A stretch of 64,000 nt of DNA from Phytobacter ursingii (GCA_901456055.1 CABDWT010000019.1:1-64000), one strand, 5' to 3'. Positions 7,595 to 20,118 are shown, counted from the first letter of the stretch. Notes: generated by a model not told the origin, from the sequence alone. Numbers and translations are program-made.

Positions 7595-7694
7595 GCCTTT
7601 CAGACACAGAAAGACACCAAACTCTCATCAATAGTTCCGTAAATTTTTATTGGCGGAATTTATTGGCGGCAGTGGCAGGTGTACAAAAAAACCA

Positions 7695-7717
7695 ATGAGG
7701 GTAATAAATAATGATGA
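7695..7717 (+). promoter_or_regulatory. ompF ribosome-binding region, predicted MicF target
   Basis: The sequence around GAGGGTAATAAATAATGATG spans the Shine-Dalgarno and start codon and is identical in its core to the E. coli segment paired by MicF antisense RNA, which blocks ompF translation. micF itself is not in the window. Confidence 0.7.
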
Positions 7718-8799
7718 AGCGCAATATCCTGGCAGTGGTTATCCCTGCCCTGCTGGTAGCTGGTGCAGCTAACGCTGCAGAAGTTTACAACAAAAACGGC
7801 AACAAACTGGACCTGTACGGTAAAGTTGTTGGTGAGCACGGCTTCACCACTTCTGGCGATAACACCTCTAACAAAGATTCTTCCTACGGCCAGATCGGCT
7901 TCAAAGGCGAGACTCAGGTTAACAGCGATGTTACCGGTTACGGCCAGTGGGAATACCGTGCTAAAGCGGGCAACGCAGAAGGCAACCAGACTAACGTAAC
8001 TCGTCTGGCTTTCGCAGGTATCAAAATTGCTAACGCTGGTTCTCTGGACTACGGCCGTAACTACGGTGTGGTTTACGATGTTGAATCCTACACCGATATG
8101 GCTCCGTCCTTCTCTGGCGAAACCTGGGGCGGCGCGTATACCGACAACTACATGACCAGCCGTTCTACTGGCCTGCTGACCTACCGTAACAGCAACTTCT
8201 TCGGTCTGGTTGATGGTCTGAGCTTCGCTGTTCAGTACCAGGGTAAAAACGAACGTAACAGCGAACTGTATCAGAGCAACGGCGACGGTGTGGGTTACTC
8301 CCTTGCTTACGACTTCGGCTCAGGCTTCGGTGCAACTGCTGCATACAGCAACGCAAACCGTACTGTTGCACAAAAAGCTGACGGCAAAGGTGACAAAGCC
8401 GAAGCATGGGCAGTTGGCGCTAAATACGATGCAAACAACATCTACCTGGCAACTGTTTACGCTGAAACCCGTAACATGAGCAACCTGGTTGATGGCTCTA
8501 CTAACAATGCCTACAACGTTGCTAACAAAACTCAGAACTTCGAAGTTATCGCTCAGTACCAGTTCGACTTCGGTCTGCGTCCGTCCGTTTCTTACGTTCA
8601 GTCCAAAGGCAAAGAGCTGGGCGCTGGCGTGAAAAACGACCTGGCTAAATACGTTACTGTTGGTGCGTACTACTACTTCAACAAAAACTTCAACGTATAC
8701 GGCGACTACCGTATCAACCTGCTGGATAAAGAAGACACGACTTACTCCTGGGTTGGCACTGCAGACCAGGCGACTGTTGGTGTAACTTACCAGTTCTAA
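7711..8799 (+). CDS. ompF: Outer membrane porin OmpF
   Basis: A 362-residue general porin that forms trimers in the outer membrane and passes small hydrophilic solutes. A 22-residue signal peptide ends ANA|AEVYNK. Alternating beta-strand segments end in the terminal Phe needed for BAM-dependent insertion. The loop-3 region reads [13 protein letters not shown] where E. coli OmpF has a PEFGGDT-type motif, so the constriction loop differs from K-12. Extracellular loops are divergent, as usual for porins under phage and immune selection. I name it ompF rather than ompC from position (asnS-ompF-aspC), the promoter and the MicF target. A strong terminator follows. Confidence 0.93.
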   Translation: MMKRNILAVVIPALLVAGAANAAEVYNKNGNKLDLYGKVVGEHGFTTSGDNTSNKDSSYGQIGFKGETQVNSDVTGYGQWEYRAKAGNAEGNQTNVTRLAFAGIKIANAGSLDYGRNYGVVYDVESYTDMAPSFSGETWGGAYTDNYMTSRSTGLLTYRNSNFFGLVDGLSFAVQYQGKNERNSELYQSNGDGVGYSLAYDFGSGFGATAAYSNANRTVAQKADGKGDKAEAWAVGAKYDANNIYLATVYAETRNMSNLVDGSTNNAYNVANKTQNFEVIAQYQFDFGLRPSVSYVQSKGKELGAGVKNDLAKYVTVGAYYYFNKNFNVYGDYRINLLDKEDTTYSWVGTADQATVGVTYQF

Positions 8800-8828
8800 T
8801 CAGCACACCTCGTTATTATATGCATGAG

Positions 8829-8856
8829 AAACAGGGCTTCGGCCCTGTTTTTTTTA
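8829..8856 (+). terminator. ompF intrinsic terminator
   Basis: AACAGGGC-TTCG-GCCCTGTT followed by eight Ts; a UUCG tetraloop hairpin typical of strong terminators. Confidence 0.95.
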
Positions 8857-8985
8857 TTGTCTCGCCGCCAAATATACCGACTGCTAAAAAGACGCACGCT
8901 TTTTATCGCAAACGGTTGGCAATTGGCACATCAACCGTTAACCTGATTACGGATCTCCCTTCTGTCATCATAATGGAACCTCGTC

Positions 8986-10176
8986 ATGTTTGAGAATATT
9001 ACCGCTGCCCCTGCTGACCCTATTCTGGGTTTGGCCGATCTGTTTCGCGCCGACGAACGTCCTGGCAAAATCAACCTTGGTATTGGCGTCTATAAAGACG
9101 AAACCGGGAAAACACCGGTGCTGACCAGCGTTAAAAAAGCGGAGCAGTATCTGCTGGAAAACGAAAACACAAAAAATTACCTCGGCATCGACGGTATTCC
9201 TGAGTTTGGTCGTTGCACGCAGGAACTGCTGTTCGGCAAAGGCAGTGCGATTATTAACGACAAACGTGCGCGCACCGCGCAGACCCCGGGCGGTACGGGT
9301 GGCCTGCGAGTTGCCGCTGATTTCCTGGCAAAAAATACCTCAGCAAAACGTATCTGGGTAAGTAATCCAAGCTGGCCGAATCATAAAGGCGTGTTTAACT
9401 CCGCGGGTCTTGAGGTCTGTGATTACGCTTACTATGACGCGCAAAACCACGCGCTGGATTTCGACGGCATGGTTGCAAGCCTCGAAGCCGCACAAGCGGG
9501 GGATATCGTGCTGTTCCACGGTTGCTGCCATAACCCGACCGGTATCGATCCAACGCTTGAGCAGTGGGAGACGCTGGCGAAGTTATCCATAGAAAAAGGC
9601 TGGCTGCCGCTGTTCGATTTTGCCTATCAGGGTTTCGCTCGCGGTCTGGAAGAAGACGCAGAAGGTTTGCGCGCCTTTGCTGCGCTGCATAAAGAATTGA
9701 TCATCGCCAGCTCTTTCTCGAAAAACTTCGGTCTGTACAACGAGCGTGTCGGTGCCTGTACGCTGGTGGCCGCGGATCAGGAGACAGTGGACCGTGCATT
9801 TAGCCAGATGAAATCGACCATTCGCGCTAACTACTCTAACCCACCGGCTCACGGTGCGTCTGTAGTGGCGACGATTCTGAGTAATGATGCGCTGCGTGCC
9901 ATCTGGGAACAAGAATTGACTGACATGCGCCAGCGTATTCAGCGTATGCGTCTGCTGTTTGTGAATACCCTGCAAGAAAAAGGGGCGGATCGCGATTTCA
10001 GCTTTATCACCCGTCAGAACGGAATGTTCTCTTTCAGCGGTCTGACTAAAGAGCAGGTGCTCCGCCTGCGTGAAGAGTTCGCTATCTACGCGGTTGCATC
10101 TGGACGTATTAACGTTGCGGGCATGACGCCGGATAACATGTCGCCGTTGTGTGAAGCTATCGTCGCGGTGTTATAA
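8986..10176 (+). CDS. aspC: Aspartate aminotransferase
   Basis: A PLP-dependent class I aminotransferase that interconverts aspartate and 2-oxoglutarate with oxaloacetate and glutamate in the cytosol. The 396-residue length equals E. coli AspC. Lys246 in [10 protein letters not shown] is the PLP Schiff-base lysine, and the HGCCHNPTG motif near 178-186 is the conserved NPTG segment. The gene follows the ompF terminator after a 130-bp gap that should hold its own promoter. It converges on gloC, with which it shares a bidirectional terminator. Confidence 0.98.
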   Translation: MFENITAAPADPILGLADLFRADERPGKINLGIGVYKDETGKTPVLTSVKKAEQYLLENENTKNYLGIDGIPEFGRCTQELLFGKGSAIINDKRARTAQTPGGTGGLRVAADFLAKNTSAKRIWVSNPSWPNHKGVFNSAGLEVCDYAYYDAQNHALDFDGMVASLEAAQAGDIVLFHGCCHNPTGIDPTLEQWETLAKLSIEKGWLPLFDFAYQGFARGLEEDAEGLRAFAALHKELIIASSFSKNFGLYNERVGACTLVAADQETVDRAFSQMKSTIRANYSNPPAHGASVVATILSNDALRAIWEQELTDMRQRIQRMRLLFVNTLQEKGADRDFSFITRQNGMFSFSGLTKEQVLRLREEFAIYAVASGRINVAGMTPDNMSPLCEAIVAVL

Positions 10177-10190
10177 AAGACAAGCGAAAT

Positions 10191-10218
10191 AAAAAAGGTC
10201 GCATATGCGACCTTTTTT
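10191..10218. terminator. Bidirectional terminator between aspC and gloC
   Basis: AAAAAAGGTCGCATATGCGACCTTTTTT is a fully self-complementary hairpin with A and T runs on both sides, placed between convergent stops. Confidence 0.95.
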
Positions 10219-10221
10219 GTT

Positions 10222-10869
10222 TTACCAGACCGGCAGTTCATCCTGCAGGAAAGGATTATGTAGCCGCTCGTTGCCCAGGGTAGACATCGGGCCGTGACCA
10301 GGGATGAAGGTTACATCATCCCCCAGCGGCAACAGTTTAGTTTTGATGGCATCAATCAGCTGCCCATGATTGCCTTTCGGAAAATCACTGCGCCCTACGC
10401 CGCCTTTGAAAATTACATCGCCGGACACCAGCAGCCGGGATTGCGCATCAAAGAAAACCACGTGACCTGGCGTATGCCCGGGGCAGTGCAAAACCTCCAG
10501 CTTCACATTGCCTACGCTCACTGTATCGCCTTCATTTAACCAACGATCCGGCGTCAGCGGCTGGCAGTCATCCAGACCAAACATGCGACTTTGGGCAGGT
10601 AGCCCTTGCAGCCAGAACTCATCTTCTTTTTCCGGGCCAATCACTGGCACACCATAGTGCTGCGCCAGCTCGGCAGCCGCACCGACATGGTCCAGATGAC
10701 CATGCGTAAGCAGGATTTGCGTTAACGTCACGCCGGAGGCTTCAACTTCCTGTTTGATGCGTTCAGCATCGCCACCGGGATCCACTATTGCTGCCAGCCG
10801 GGTTTGCTCACACCAGACTAACGAACAGTTCTGGGAGAAGGCGGTAACCGGAATAATACGATAGTTCAT
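10222..10869 (-). CDS. gloC: Hydroxyacylglutathione hydrolase, type II glyoxalase (YcbL)
   Basis: A 215-residue metallo-beta-lactamase-fold enzyme. The dinuclear metal motif THGHLDH is at about 55-61, with further ligands in [14 protein letters not shown] and PGHGP. E. coli GloC hydrolyses S-lactoylglutathione as a secondary glyoxalase II in methylglyoxal detoxification. Length and sequence are those of YcbL. It is followed on the same strand's upstream side by mepK with a 27-base gap, so the two may be co-transcribed. Confidence 0.95.
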   Translation of the reverse strand: MNYRIIPVTAFSQNCSLVWCEQTRLAAIVDPGGDAERIKQEVEASGVTLTQILLTHGHLDHVGAAAELAQHYGVPVIGPEKEDEFWLQGLPAQSRMFGLDDCQPLTPDRWLNEGDTVSVGNVKLEVLHCPGHTPGHVVFFDAQSRLLVSGDVIFKGGVGRSDFPKGNHGQLIDAIKTKLLPLGDDVTFIPGHGPMSTLGNERLHNPFLQDELPVW

Positions 10870-10896
10870 ACTGCTCCTGTCTCTTTTAACTGAGTT

Positions 10897-11445
10897 TTAC
10901 CAGTGCCTTAGCGGCCCGGTATCAATATGCACAAAGTTGCTGCTGGGGTAATATCCTACACCACCTGCACGCATAGATAACGCAGCTTTGCGAATATTGC
11001 TCAGAGAAATCCCTTCAATATGAAAATCCATCGCCTGTCCCCTGGTGTGATAGCTCTTTTTAGCTACCCCAGAACTGTGGGCCCGGAGTTCGTTATTCGT
11101 GTCGACAGAACGGTATCCCGAAACCAATTGCACGGGTTTGCTCGTTCCTAACAAACCTTGCAGGCGATAAAGTTGATCAAACAGTTTTGGATCGATGGTT
11201 GTAATTTTATTCGCGCGATAATCACGGAAAAAATGATTGAGTTTTGCTAATTCATCCTGAATATAGCCCCGGCCATCGAAAAACTGCGCCTTAATTGTTT
11301 CTCCGGTATGGAGATTATTCAGCGTTAAAATACGCGGACGTGGGGTGGAAAGGGTTGCAAATGCTTGTTGAGGTAAGATGGCTGCACCAAGGGCAATACC
11401 ACCTAACGCCAACAATTTGCGGCGATTAGCGTCAAATTTGTCCAT
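10897..11445 (-). CDS. mepK: Murein DD-endopeptidase MepK (YcbK)
   Basis: A 182-residue peptidase M15A/DUF882 protein. E. coli MepK cleaves mDap-mDap (3-3) and also 4-3 crosslinks in peptidoglycan, and the 3-3 bonds are made by LdtD, encoded just upstream. A twin-arginine-type signal NRRKLLALGG is at about 7-16, and the export sequence ends near AFA. Metal and catalytic residues are visible in SYHTRGQAMDFH and FVHIDTGP. I use the ATG at 11445 (MDKFDANRR), which gives the E. coli length; the frame extends 15 codons further upstream without support. Confidence 0.95.
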   Translation of the reverse strand: MDKFDANRRKLLALGGIALGAAILPQQAFATLSTPRPRILTLNNLHTGETIKAQFFDGRGYIQDELAKLNHFFRDYRANKITTIDPKLFDQLYRLQGLLGTSKPVQLVSGYRSVDTNNELRAHSSGVAKKSYHTRGQAMDFHIEGISLSNIRKAALSMRAGGVGYYPSSNFVHIDTGPLRHW

Positions 11446-11555
11446 GATAATCAGGTCTGCAAGATAACAAAGTGATCGTAATTTATGCACTTTTATTGCG
11501 CACGAGAGGCACCTTACCGGGCAAAAACGTCGGCGTCAAGGTAGCCCAACCCCAG

Positions 11556-11590
11556 CAAAGACGGGCCTTACAGCAGATCTGGCCCGTTTT
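11556..11590 (-). terminator. Hairpin downstream of ldtD
   Basis: ACGGGCC (11561-11567) and GGCCCGT (11581-11587) form a 7-bp stem with a 13-base loop, flanked by short A and T runs, 45-70 bases after the ldtD stop. A moderate intrinsic terminator. Confidence 0.55.
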
Positions 11591-11631
11591 CGCTAAATAT
11601 TACGACAATGTTATTTCCCGAACTGCTTCAT

Positions 11632-13485
11632 TTACCTGATTAATTGTTCGGCTTTCGCCAGAATTTGTGCGCCAGATCGCGCCGTCAGATCATAATTGTA
11701 AATATCTGTACGATATTGAGTACGGCCATCTTCACCAACAAATGCGGTCAAATAATAAAGATTCACCGGTATATTTTGACGAATATTAACGTAACGGGTA
11801 TCGCCTTGTTTTAAGGTATCGGAAATCCGCGTATCGTTCCAACCCGCATCCTGTAATAGCATATTGGCAAGCTCAGAGGCTTTATTCACCCTCACACAGC
11901 CTGAGCTCAACGCTCGCGCCTCTTTCTGGAAAAGATTATGGTTAGGCGTGTCATGCAGATAGATAGCGTCAGAACTCGGCATATTGAACTTATAGCGGCC
12001 CAGGGAGTTTTGTGCGCCCGGCGCCTGCTGGAAGCGGAAAGGCAGATTCGACGGTGTGATTGTCGCCCAGTCCACCATCGTCGGATCAATCGCTTCTTTA
12101 CTGTTCCAGCCGCGCAGCACGGTATAACCATGGCGCTCGAGATAGCCGGGGTCATTCCACACTTTCGGCAGAATATCTTTGCGCGCCAGCGTTGGCGGAA
12201 CATTCCACGGCGGGTTGACGACCACGTTGTTCAGCGCGCTACTCATCATCGGCGTTTTGCGATCCGGTCGGCCGACAATGACGCGGGACGCCAGCACCTG
12301 ATTGCCATTCAGATAATAGACCAGCGAATATTCCGGGATGTTGACCATAATCCCTGTGGAGAGTTTCCCCGGTAGCAAACGCAGACGCTGGATATTGAGT
12401 GCCAGAACCCCTGCACGTTGGGCAGGCGTAACATTCAGCCAGTCCCGGGTCGACTGCCCTATCACGCCATCAGCGTGCAGCCCCTGAGCAGACTGGAAGC
12501 GTTTGACCGCGGCAACTAACTGGCGATCGTAGTCGCTGCTGACCAGACTGGCTGGTTTCGTTCTTTTGCTCAACTGCGCCGTTTTTGTTTCCACCGTATC
12601 AACCGCGATAGCAGAAGGACTGACGACGCTACTCGTTGCCTCATCGCCAGGCAGCGCGATTTTCGGTACATCTTCCATCATGCCGCTACGCTGCAGGATC
12701 TCACGCAGCGCTGGCACATCCCTGCTCTTCTGTCCGGGGCGCAACGAAATGGTACTGGTTAACTGCGGCCACGGTGAATTGTCTGCCACCAGCGTTAATA
12801 AAGACTGATGCATCGCCGCATACTGCGGATGATGAGGTGCAAGGGTATCGATAAATTGCGGCAGGTTGCCTTTATCCAGTGCTAATTGCCACTGATTAAT
12901 GACGGACAGCGGCGGTGTCTCCAGCGTGTACGGTTTACTGCTGTAGAGCCAGTGGCTGCCTTTCACCGAAATACCGGCGACAAAATGCAGATACCCCATC
13001 ATGGCATCCGACAGCACCATATCTCGCGCCATACCGGAGATATTCGGATCGGTCAGCAACTCTACCCAGGTGTTAAATTGCGGCTGAAAACCGGCGATCG
13101 CAACTTCGGCGAGCTGTTGCTGGAAAGCCTGAACTGCCTCACGGTTATCCCACATCGGCTTCATTGCGCGCGCGGCATACAACGCGGAGAGCGAATCCAT
13201 GTAGACGGGTGTCCAGTTAGCAGGTAAGAGTGCCTGCAACGCGATACGCGCATTGGCAGGCGCATCTGCCGTTGGATAAGGCTGCAAACCTGCCATCATT
13301 GCCGTTGCGGGCGACTGTTCCAGCGGCTGCGATAAAGCCGTGGGTTGATCGCCCTGTGTGGCGGAGCTGTCAACCGGTATCACCTCAGGCTCGTCGGCCT
13401 GAGCGCTAAACAGTGGAGCAAATGCGAATGCCAGACATAAACTTAATGTCGACATCCGACGACCATACGATTTCTTAAGCAACAT
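11632..13485 (-). CDS. ldtD: L,D-transpeptidase LdtD (YcbB)
   Basis: A 617-residue periplasmic enzyme that forms 3-3 mDap crosslinks in peptidoglycan and can bypass beta-lactam-inhibited PBPs. A signal peptide ends near SAQA (about residue 30). A scaffold region is followed by a peptidoglycan-binding (PG_binding_1) segment with [17 protein letters not shown]. The YkuD domain has HDTPNH and the nucleophile Cys530 in LSSGCVRV, equivalent to Cys528 in E. coli. The ATG at 13485 has AGGGG about 7 bases upstream. The sequence between signal peptide and scaffold is Ser/Pro/Thr-rich and differs from K-12, as is usual for this linker. Confidence 0.96.
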   Translation of the reverse strand: MLLKKSYGRRMSTLSLCLAFAFAPLFSAQADEPEVIPVDSSATQGDQPTALSQPLEQSPATAMMAGLQPYPTADAPANARIALQALLPANWTPVYMDSLSALYAARAMKPMWDNREAVQAFQQQLAEVAIAGFQPQFNTWVELLTDPNISGMARDMVLSDAMMGYLHFVAGISVKGSHWLYSSKPYTLETPPLSVINQWQLALDKGNLPQFIDTLAPHHPQYAAMHQSLLTLVADNSPWPQLTSTISLRPGQKSRDVPALREILQRSGMMEDVPKIALPGDEATSSVVSPSAIAVDTVETKTAQLSKRTKPASLVSSDYDRQLVAAVKRFQSAQGLHADGVIGQSTRDWLNVTPAQRAGVLALNIQRLRLLPGKLSTGIMVNIPEYSLVYYLNGNQVLASRVIVGRPDRKTPMMSSALNNVVVNPPWNVPPTLARKDILPKVWNDPGYLERHGYTVLRGWNSKEAIDPTMVDWATITPSNLPFRFQQAPGAQNSLGRYKFNMPSSDAIYLHDTPNHNLFQKEARALSSGCVRVNKASELANMLLQDAGWNDTRISDTLKQGDTRYVNIRQNIPVNLYYLTAFVGEDGRTQYRTDIYNYDLTARSGAQILAKAEQLIR

Positions 13486-13615
13486 CCCTTGCCCCCTGTT
13501 TCTTCATTACACTCACAACGCTCTTTCTATCAGTATATAAAGACAAAAAAGCATTTGCCTTGCCAAATGTAAAGAAGTTTAAAGAAGGACCGATCGCCGG
13601 TTGGGGTGTTTCAGA

Positions 13616-13645
13616 AAAGAAAAAGGGCGGCATCTCTGCCGCCCT
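13616..13645 (-). terminator. mukB operon terminator
   Basis: GGGCGGC and GCCGCCC pair around six bases; on the minus strand the stem is followed by TTTTTCTTTT. It lies 18 bases beyond the mukB stop. Confidence 0.9.
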
Positions 13646-13662
13646 CATTTTTCGGTGAATCG

Positions 13663-16600
13663 CTAAGACGCGTCTGCCGTACCGGGTAATGTCTCCGGTA
13701 GCTGAGCCGCGAAGCCACGCAGACCCACAACGTGAACATGCTCGTGGTTCTGAAAGACTTTACGCACCAGTTTATACGTAGTGCCTTTTTCCGGACTGAT
13801 ATTCTCCGGCGCTGCAATAATCAATTGCATTTCAAGGCGTTCGCAGAGTTCAAACAATGTTGCGATGGAGCGGGCATCCAGACGTGCTGCCTCGTCGAGG
13901 AACAACAGACGGCATGGCGAAATATCTTTACCACGCAGACGCCGCGCCTCGTCTTCCCAGCTCTGGACGACCATCACCAGGATAGACATCCCGGTACCGA
14001 TGGCCTCACCGGTCGACAACGCCCCGGATTCCGCACGCAGCCAACCATCCGAACCACGATTGACCTCCACTTCCATCTCCAGGTAGTTGCGGTAATCAAG
14101 CAGCTCTTCACCAATGGTTTGCGGCGTGCGCTGGCCCAGATCGATTTGCGGGTTCAGGCGTTGATACAGTTTCGCCAGCGCTTCTGAGAAGGTCAGGCGA
14201 TTGCTGTTAAACAGGTCCTGATGCTGTTCATGCTGCTCAGAGAGCACCGTCAACAGCATGGCATGGCTTTCACGCACGTTAACGTTCAAACGGACGCTGT
14301 GTACCTGCCCGAAGGAGACGCTTTGCAACCCCTGGTTAAGTTGACGAATACGGTTCTGCTCGCGCTGAATCGTCTTACGAATGATATTCGCCACGCTACG
14401 GGAGCTGATCGCCAGTTTCTGCTCGCGGGAAGTCAACTCTTCCGTCAATCGGCTGAGTTCAATCTCCATCTGTTCGATAGCCTCTACCGGATCGTCAGTA
14501 CGAATAATATCCTGACGGATACGCTCACGCAGATGTTGGTAGACCGCGACAAAGAATTGGATCTTACGTTCCGGGCGTTTCGGATCTTCCGACATACGCA
14601 GCACATCGCGCAGATGCTCGTTGTCCGCCACGGCGAGACGCAGCGCGCCTAGCGCCTTATCCGACATGGAACGCAGTTCGTCTGCAGAAAGATAAGCCAG
14701 CTCACGACGATGCAAACGACGTTCAACGCCGTTATCTTTCACCATCCGCATCACCGCACACCAGCCCGCTTTCGCCGTGGCGACCTGTTCGCGCATCTCG
14801 TGATAATCACGTTCAAGGCGACGCAGCGCACGGGTCAGGTTATCCATTTCCGCTTCGCAGAAGGTCAGCGCTTTTTCCAGTTGATTGCGACGCGCGCGAT
14901 TGCCTGACAACTGAGCATGCAGCTCGTCACGACGAATACGTGCGCGCTCCTCAGCACCGCTGTCGGCCCGGACACCAATTTCCTGTAGCTCTTTTTGCAA
15001 ATCGTTGAGCAGCTCTTTCTTGGTATCGAACGAGCTTTTCAGCGATGCCAGTACTTGATTGTACTGACTGAGCTGGGCTGCATGACCACGCAGCGCCTCA
15101 CGCGTACGGCTACGTTCACGTTCTGCCTGCTCAAGCCGCTGACGCAGCTTCTCGTTGAGATCGTTATTCCCGCTGAGCATTTCCGCAGAATCGGAATAGC
15201 TAAAGTGCGCCCGACGTTGAACAACTTCGGTTAGGGCAAATGCCTGCTGGCGTGCTTCACGTTGCACTTGCTGGGAATAGGCATAATCTTCTTTCAGTTG
15301 TTCATACTGTTCCGGATCGTTTTGCAGTACAGAGACGATCGGCTCCAGTTTCGCCAGATGGTTGCCAAACTGCTGAATAAAACGCGCCGCTTCCTGCGCT
15401 TCGTCCAGACGCTCCTGGATTTCATCAACACGATCGGCAAGCGTTTCGTCTGCCAGCAGGCTCAGGCGCGGCAGCAGGCGATTAAGCTGAGCGACCCCTT
15501 CTTTCGCCTGCTCGAACTGCATGCGGTTTTGCTGGTTGTCATTTTCATGATTGCTCAGCGCGCGTTCCAGTTCGCCACGGCGGCCACTGAGAGTGCGTAT
15601 TTCGGCTTCCGGGTCTGCATCAAACGCGACGGCCAGATGACTACCGATAAAACGGCTGAAGGCCTGATGCAGGCGCTGCGTTTTCTGTACGTCGAATGAT
15701 AATGTGGCAAAACGCTCGGCAAGCTCTTCACGCTCAGCGTGAAGCCCTTCGATACGGCTTTCACGTGCAGCGCGACCAAACAGCGGCACCGACGGGAAAC
15801 GAGAGTAGCGCCACTGGCGATCGGCGACTTTAACCACCACCGCTTTTTCCAGCTCATCGACGCTGAACACACTGTCATCAAAAGATTGCGGATCGCCTTC
15901 AATCAGATAGAGGTCTTCCGGACAATCTTCCAGACCTTCAAGCTGTTCAGCAATAAGGGAAAGGTCAGGGACCACAATTGCATGACGTGATGGGCCGTAT
16001 AAAGCGGAGAAATACGGCGCATCTTCCAGGCTGACATCATCGTAAATCTCAGAGAGCAGCACACCGCCAAAGCGTTCTGCCAGTGTATTCAGCCGCCCGT
16101 CCTCTGAGCCGCCCGGCTGACTCAGGCGCTCGATTTCTTCGTCCACGGCACGCTTGCGCGCCCCGACTTCATCACGCTCTACAATCGCTTCGCGTTCACG
16201 CTCCAGCAGTTGTTGCAGGTACTCCGTCACTTGCTGACCGGATTCAAATTGCTCGCCGCTCTGCTCACACAACTGGGTCAGGCTGCTTTGCGCTGCCAGC
16301 CAAATCGGTGCGCGCTGGGTCAGTGTTTGAATACGTGACTGTAGCTGTTCCAGCTCCTGGCGTAGTGCCAGACGCTGTTCGCCAGCCATTGCCACATTTT
16401 CGGAAAGCGCGGCGATTTGCGCCTCCAGCTCATGATGCAGAGACTCAAGCTCGTCGGCGTCGTACTGTTTATTCTGCCGCTTGCAGAATTCCGCCAGCAT
16501 GCGTTCAGCATCCTGTTGCTCACGCAGACGTTGTTCCAGTTCGTTCAGACGCGCACGTAGCGATGGCGCCTGTTCCGCCAGATGGCGCTGGTTTACCCCT

Positions 16601-18111
16601 TCACGTAAAAGGTCACGGGCGACATCCCAGGCTTCATCACGGGCCAGCGGACCATTGATAGCGACGACCAACTGGTAAGCTTGCTCAAACTGGCTGTGCG
16701 CGGTTTGCGCCACGCTCATACGTTGGTCAAGCGACAGGAGTTTCTCTGTGGCTTCTTGTTCTTTCGCCTGGAAGGTTTCCAGCCATTCGTCCGCCGTTTC
16801 TGCCGTCAGGTCAGGTAGCTGACAAAGTTCTTTGGCTCGCTGTAGGGCCTGTTGTGCCTGGTTGTACTGAATCGCGCGGGTTTGCTGCACATCCAGAGCC
16901 TGTTGGTAGTCAGCAAGCTGGTTTTTCAGCTCATCCACTTCCAGTTCAGCGGCCTCGGCGCGCGCTTCGTTCTCTTCCTGCTGATCGGTCGCTTCCGCCA
17001 CTACTTCATTTTGTTCTTCAAGGCGGATTTGCAGTTCATCCAGATCCGATGCGTAGCGCTCAATTTTTTCCTGCTGGCGCAGCGCTGTCTGTACCAGGTT
17101 CAGGTGATCGCTGGCGGCCTGATAGTCAGCCTCAAGATCGCCTTCTGCCCCGGTGTGTTCTGCCAGTTCGCGTGCCATATCGACATGTTTGTATTGCTCA
17201 GCTGCCAGCTTTTGCCGTGAACTGAACAGATCGCGACGGAATGTCAGCGCCTGATCGAGATGAATACGTCGTTCGTTGGCATGGCGCATATAATCCGCCG
17301 CCACATAGTTGGTCGCTTCACTGATTAAATGCTTGAACAGATCACGATCCGACTGGGTAACGCGAATCGCTTCCAGCGTCATGCGGTTTTCGCGCAACGC
17401 CGCTTCCATGTCCTGGAAAGCTTTACGTACGCCGCTATTTTCCGGCAACAGATAGTCACGCAGAGAACGGGTGATCGCACTGGAAATACCGCCATACAGT
17501 GACGCTTCGATAAGGCGGTAGAATTTGCTACGGTCCGATGCTGAGCGCAGGCGCCGTGCCACGATGCCCAGATCGAACATTAAAGAGTGATAATCAGTGA
17601 TGGAGTTGAACTGCTTAAACTGCACCCCTTCCATCGCCTCCAGCTTATCCTTCACTTCCTGCAGCGGCAGTACCCGCGCCTGACGCTCATTAAGCGTTTC
17701 TGTGAGCAGTTGTGTCGGTTGAACAGCAGTAGGCAGCCCCTGAATAGCGAACGGTTTGATGTCGACCTTACGATCGCGACCAGCCACCTGCTGCAGGCGC
17801 ACCCCCACCAGCACACGCTGATGACGAGAGTTGATCACATCCAGAACGGAGTAGCAGACCCCGGCTTTCAGTTTACCGTGCAGACCTTTGTCGCGAGAGC
17901 CGGACGTCGCGCCAGCCTCAGTGGTGTTACGGAAATGCAGCAGCGTTAAGTCCGGGATAAGCGCGGTGACGAACGCCGCCATGGTGGTAGATTTACCAGC
18001 ACCGTTACCTCCGGACAATGTGGTCACCAGTTCGTCCAGGTCAAACGTACGGGCAAAAAAACCGTTCCAGTTAATCAGCGTCAGTGAGCGAAATTTACCG
18101 CGATCAATCAT
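13663..18111 (-). CDS. mukB: Chromosome condensin subunit MukB
   Basis: MukB is the SMC-like ATPase of the MukBEF condensin that compacts and segregates the chromosome. The 1482-residue protein (E. coli 1486) has Walker [10 protein letters not shown] at 34-42, long coiled-coil arms with a hinge near 650-800, the ABC signature LSTGEAIG from residue 1365 and Walker B LLFLDEA near 1401-1407. Its ATG overlaps the mukE stop by one base (TAATG), giving tight coupling of mukF, mukE and mukB. A strong terminator follows. The C-terminal tail is short and Ala/Ser-rich and varies between genera. Confidence 0.98.
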   Translation of the reverse strand: MIDRGKFRSLTLINWNGFFARTFDLDELVTTLSGGNGAGKSTTMAAFVTALIPDLTLLHFRNTTEAGATSGSRDKGLHGKLKAGVCYSVLDVINSRHQRVLVGVRLQQVAGRDRKVDIKPFAIQGLPTAVQPTQLLTETLNERQARVLPLQEVKDKLEAMEGVQFKQFNSITDYHSLMFDLGIVARRLRSASDRSKFYRLIEASLYGGISSAITRSLRDYLLPENSGVRKAFQDMEAALRENRMTLEAIRVTQSDRDLFKHLISEATNYVAADYMRHANERRIHLDQALTFRRDLFSSRQKLAAEQYKHVDMARELAEHTGAEGDLEADYQAASDHLNLVQTALRQQEKIERYASDLDELQIRLEEQNEVVAEATDQQEENEARAEAAELEVDELKNQLADYQQALDVQQTRAIQYNQAQQALQRAKELCQLPDLTAETADEWLETFQAKEQEATEKLLSLDQRMSVAQTAHSQFEQAYQLVVAINGPLARDEAWDVARDLLREGVNQRHLAEQAPSLRARLNELEQRLREQQDAERMLAEFCKRQNKQYDADELESLHHELEAQIAALSENVAMAGEQRLALRQELEQLQSRIQTLTQRAPIWLAAQSSLTQLCEQSGEQFESGQQVTEYLQQLLEREREAIVERDEVGARKRAVDEEIERLSQPGGSEDGRLNTLAERFGGVLLSEIYDDVSLEDAPYFSALYGPSRHAIVVPDLSLIAEQLEGLEDCPEDLYLIEGDPQSFDDSVFSVDELEKAVVVKVADRQWRYSRFPSVPLFGRAARESRIEGLHAEREELAERFATLSFDVQKTQRLHQAFSRFIGSHLAVAFDADPEAEIRTLSGRRGELERALSNHENDNQQNRMQFEQAKEGVAQLNRLLPRLSLLADETLADRVDEIQERLDEAQEAARFIQQFGNHLAKLEPIVSVLQNDPEQYEQLKEDYAYSQQVQREARQQAFALTEVVQRRAHFSYSDSAEMLSGNNDLNEKLRQRLEQAERERSRTREALRGHAAQLSQYNQVLASLKSSFDTKKELLNDLQKELQEIGVRADSGAEERARIRRDELHAQLSGNRARRNQLEKALTFCEAEMDNLTRALRRLERDYHEMREQVATAKAGWCAVMRMVKDNGVERRLHRRELAYLSADELRSMSDKALGALRLAVADNEHLRDVLRMSEDPKRPERKIQFFVAVYQHLRERIRQDIIRTDDPVEAIEQMEIELSRLTEELTSREQKLAISSRSVANIIRKTIQREQNRIRQLNQGLQSVSFGQVHSVRLNVNVRESHAMLLTVLSEQHEQHQDLFNSNRLTFSEALAKLYQRLNPQIDLGQRTPQTIGEELLDYRNYLEMEVEVNRGSDGWLRAESGALSTGEAIGTGMSILVMVVQSWEDEARRLRGKDISPCRLLFLDEAARLDARSIATLFELCERLEMQLIIAAPENISPEKGTTYKLVRKVFQNHEHVHVVGLRGFAAQLPETLPGTADAS

Positions 18112-18815
18112 TATTCTTCCTCTCCACTATCCGGCTGATTGTCTTCATTCTCATCATTGAGTTGCAGGTGATTTTCAACAGGCATGGCTTCACCGTCACG
18201 GATCAAACGCCGCTGGGCTTCACGCGCATCGTCTCCGGTGCGCACATCCGCGCCGAAGCGGAAAACAGACTCGGTAATACGAAACTTGCTGCTGTCGTTA
18301 CCCATAAACCAAATCATGCCGAGACGACGCAGGCGGTTCAGGGAGGAGCGCACTTTTTCCTGTAATTTTTGGCGATCCAGGTCAGAACCTGTTGAACGGT
18401 TGTTCACCAGCTTCAACAGTTTGGTTTCATCGGCGAGCGTCAGCAGCTCGTCATACAGCTCTTGCTGCGTGAAGATGCCTTCGTTGGCCAGACGTTCCGG
18501 GCTGAGATAGAGGTAACAAAGGATCTTACCGACCATCATGTCCAGTTCAGACAGCACCGAACGCGGGATCAGCGTCGTTGAACGTGGACGCAGGTAGAAA
18601 AAACCTTCCGGCGCACGGATTAACTCAACGTTGTAACGTCCGTAAAACTCCTCCAGAAATTCCTGGAAATCCATTAAAAAGGCGTGGTTATCCAGCTCAT
18701 CAAGCCCAATATGGCGACCTGAGCGCAGCGCACTGTCGAGTGCCGGAAAGAGTGGGTTAGCCAGCGCCTGGGCCAATTTGATCGGCATCACTTGTTCAAT
18801 ATTTGTCAATGACAT
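18111..18815 (-). CDS. mukE: Condensin accessory subunit MukE
   Basis: MukE is the tandem winged-helix (KITE) subunit that binds the MukF kleisin and regulates the MukB ATPase. At 234 residues from MSLTNIEQV it has the E. coli length, including the acidic C-terminus [10 protein letters not shown]. The ATG at 18815 lies 20 bases inside the mukF 3' end, and the stop shares a base with the mukB start, so all three subunits are translationally coupled. An upstream ATG (18842) would add nine residues and has no family support. Confidence 0.96.
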   Translation of the reverse strand: MSLTNIEQVMPIKLAQALANPLFPALDSALRSGRHIGLDELDNHAFLMDFQEFLEEFYGRYNVELIRAPEGFFYLRPRSTTLIPRSVLSELDMMVGKILCYLYLSPERLANEGIFTQQELYDELLTLADETKLLKLVNNRSTGSDLDRQKLQEKVRSSLNRLRRLGMIWFMGNDSSKFRITESVFRFGADVRTGDDAREAQRRLIRDGEAMPVENHLQLNDENEDNQPDSGEEE

Positions 18816-20118
18816 GCGCCTGTACCTTGGCTCCGTAATCATTAATCGGCTGCCATTTAGCTGGCAGGCCGGTGAAATCTGCTTGCGCTACGCCGAGGCG
18901 TACCGCCTGATCAATGACGATCCGCGCAATATCAAAATGCCGCGCGCGCGGGTACCGCGCCAGATATTCGCGTACAACCAGCCCAAGATCCAGTGGAGCT
19001 TGTCTGGTTTTATATATCGCCAGCTGTTCTTCGATCATGGCCGCAAGTTGTTCGCGGATTTCGTTGAACTCTTCATACTCCAGGTCAGGCGGAAGCTCAC
19101 CTGTGACCTCGGCATCGCTCAACGCAATCTCTTCATCGCGCATATCCAGCAGCCTGTCGGCATTGGCGTAGGTCAGCGCCCAGGGTGAATCGAAGAAGGC
19201 CTGGACTGACTGGCGTAAACGCTGCGCAAAAACGCGGTTTTTATCCATATCGATAGCGGTACGAATAAACTTGTGGACGTGGCGATCATAGCCAATCCAT
19301 AAATCGATAGCCTGCTGTCCCCAACTGACAATGCGGTCCAGCTTGCTCTGTAAATCAAAAACCAGTCGGTCAACAAACTCCAGATCGTTATGCGCCAGCG
19401 TCGCATCCTGGATACGTAACAAGTTAGCCTGCAGCTTATCCCCGGCCGCCTCCAGCGTATCCTGCAATTCACGTAGCGTACCGGAGGTTTCGGAGAGTAA
19501 CAGCTCACAACTTGAGATAGCCGCACGCCAGTCTTTATTCAATAATTGCGCGATATCATCTTTGACTAACTGCTGCTGCTCATCCATCACACGCTGGGTG
19601 AGATCGATGCTGTCAAAAATTTCAGCCACCGAGTATTTCAACGGCGCGTAGACATTACGATGCCAGTGGAATTCATCCCCACCTTCATCTGCGGCATCAG
19701 CAGCACGTTTCAGTTCTCCCGCCACGATAGATAACTGCATGGACAGGCGCAGCGTCGAAAACTCGCGCTGGCGAATATAGTAATCGGTAATACCAATGCC
19801 GAGCGGCGTCAGACGATAAATGGCATTACCGTCAGCCAGTTCGCTGGTAAAACGGTTTAACAGGCGCTGACGCACCATATCGTTTATGGCATTGTTCGCA
19901 CGCTGAGCAATGGTTTCGCCGCTTTGTTCAAATGCATCGCTGACGTGGCGAAACGCATCAACAAGCTCTCCTTCGCTCATTTCGCCGTCCAGGCGTTCAC
20001 CGTTCAGCGTGGCAACCGCCAGCAAAAACGACAATCTGTCTACCGGAAGCGTGATAGAGAAATCGTTTTTCCTGGCCCAGGCAACCAGTTCGGGAACTGT
20101 CTGGGAAAATTCACTCAT
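18796..20118 (-). CDS. mukF: Kleisin subunit MukF
   Basis: MukF is the 440-residue kleisin that bridges the two MukB heads and recruits MukE. An N-terminal winged-helix dimerisation domain (about 1-110) precedes a helical middle region and a C-terminal winged helix (about 350-440) that binds the MukB head. Length equals E. coli MukF. It overlaps the 3' end of cmoM by 8 bases and mukE by 20 bases, giving the conserved cmoM-mukF-mukE-mukB operon. Confidence 0.97.
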   Translation of the reverse strand: MSEFSQTVPELVAWARKNDFSITLPVDRLSFLLAVATLNGERLDGEMSEGELVDAFRHVSDAFEQSGETIAQRANNAINDMVRQRLLNRFTSELADGNAIYRLTPLGIGITDYYIRQREFSTLRLSMQLSIVAGELKRAADAADEGGDEFHWHRNVYAPLKYSVAEIFDSIDLTQRVMDEQQQLVKDDIAQLLNKDWRAAISSCELLLSETSGTLRELQDTLEAAGDKLQANLLRIQDATLAHNDLEFVDRLVFDLQSKLDRIVSWGQQAIDLWIGYDRHVHKFIRTAIDMDKNRVFAQRLRQSVQAFFDSPWALTYANADRLLDMRDEEIALSDAEVTGELPPDLEYEEFNEIREQLAAMIEEQLAIYKTRQAPLDLGLVVREYLARYPRARHFDIARIVIDQAVRLGVAQADFTGLPAKWQPINDYGAKVQAHVIDKY

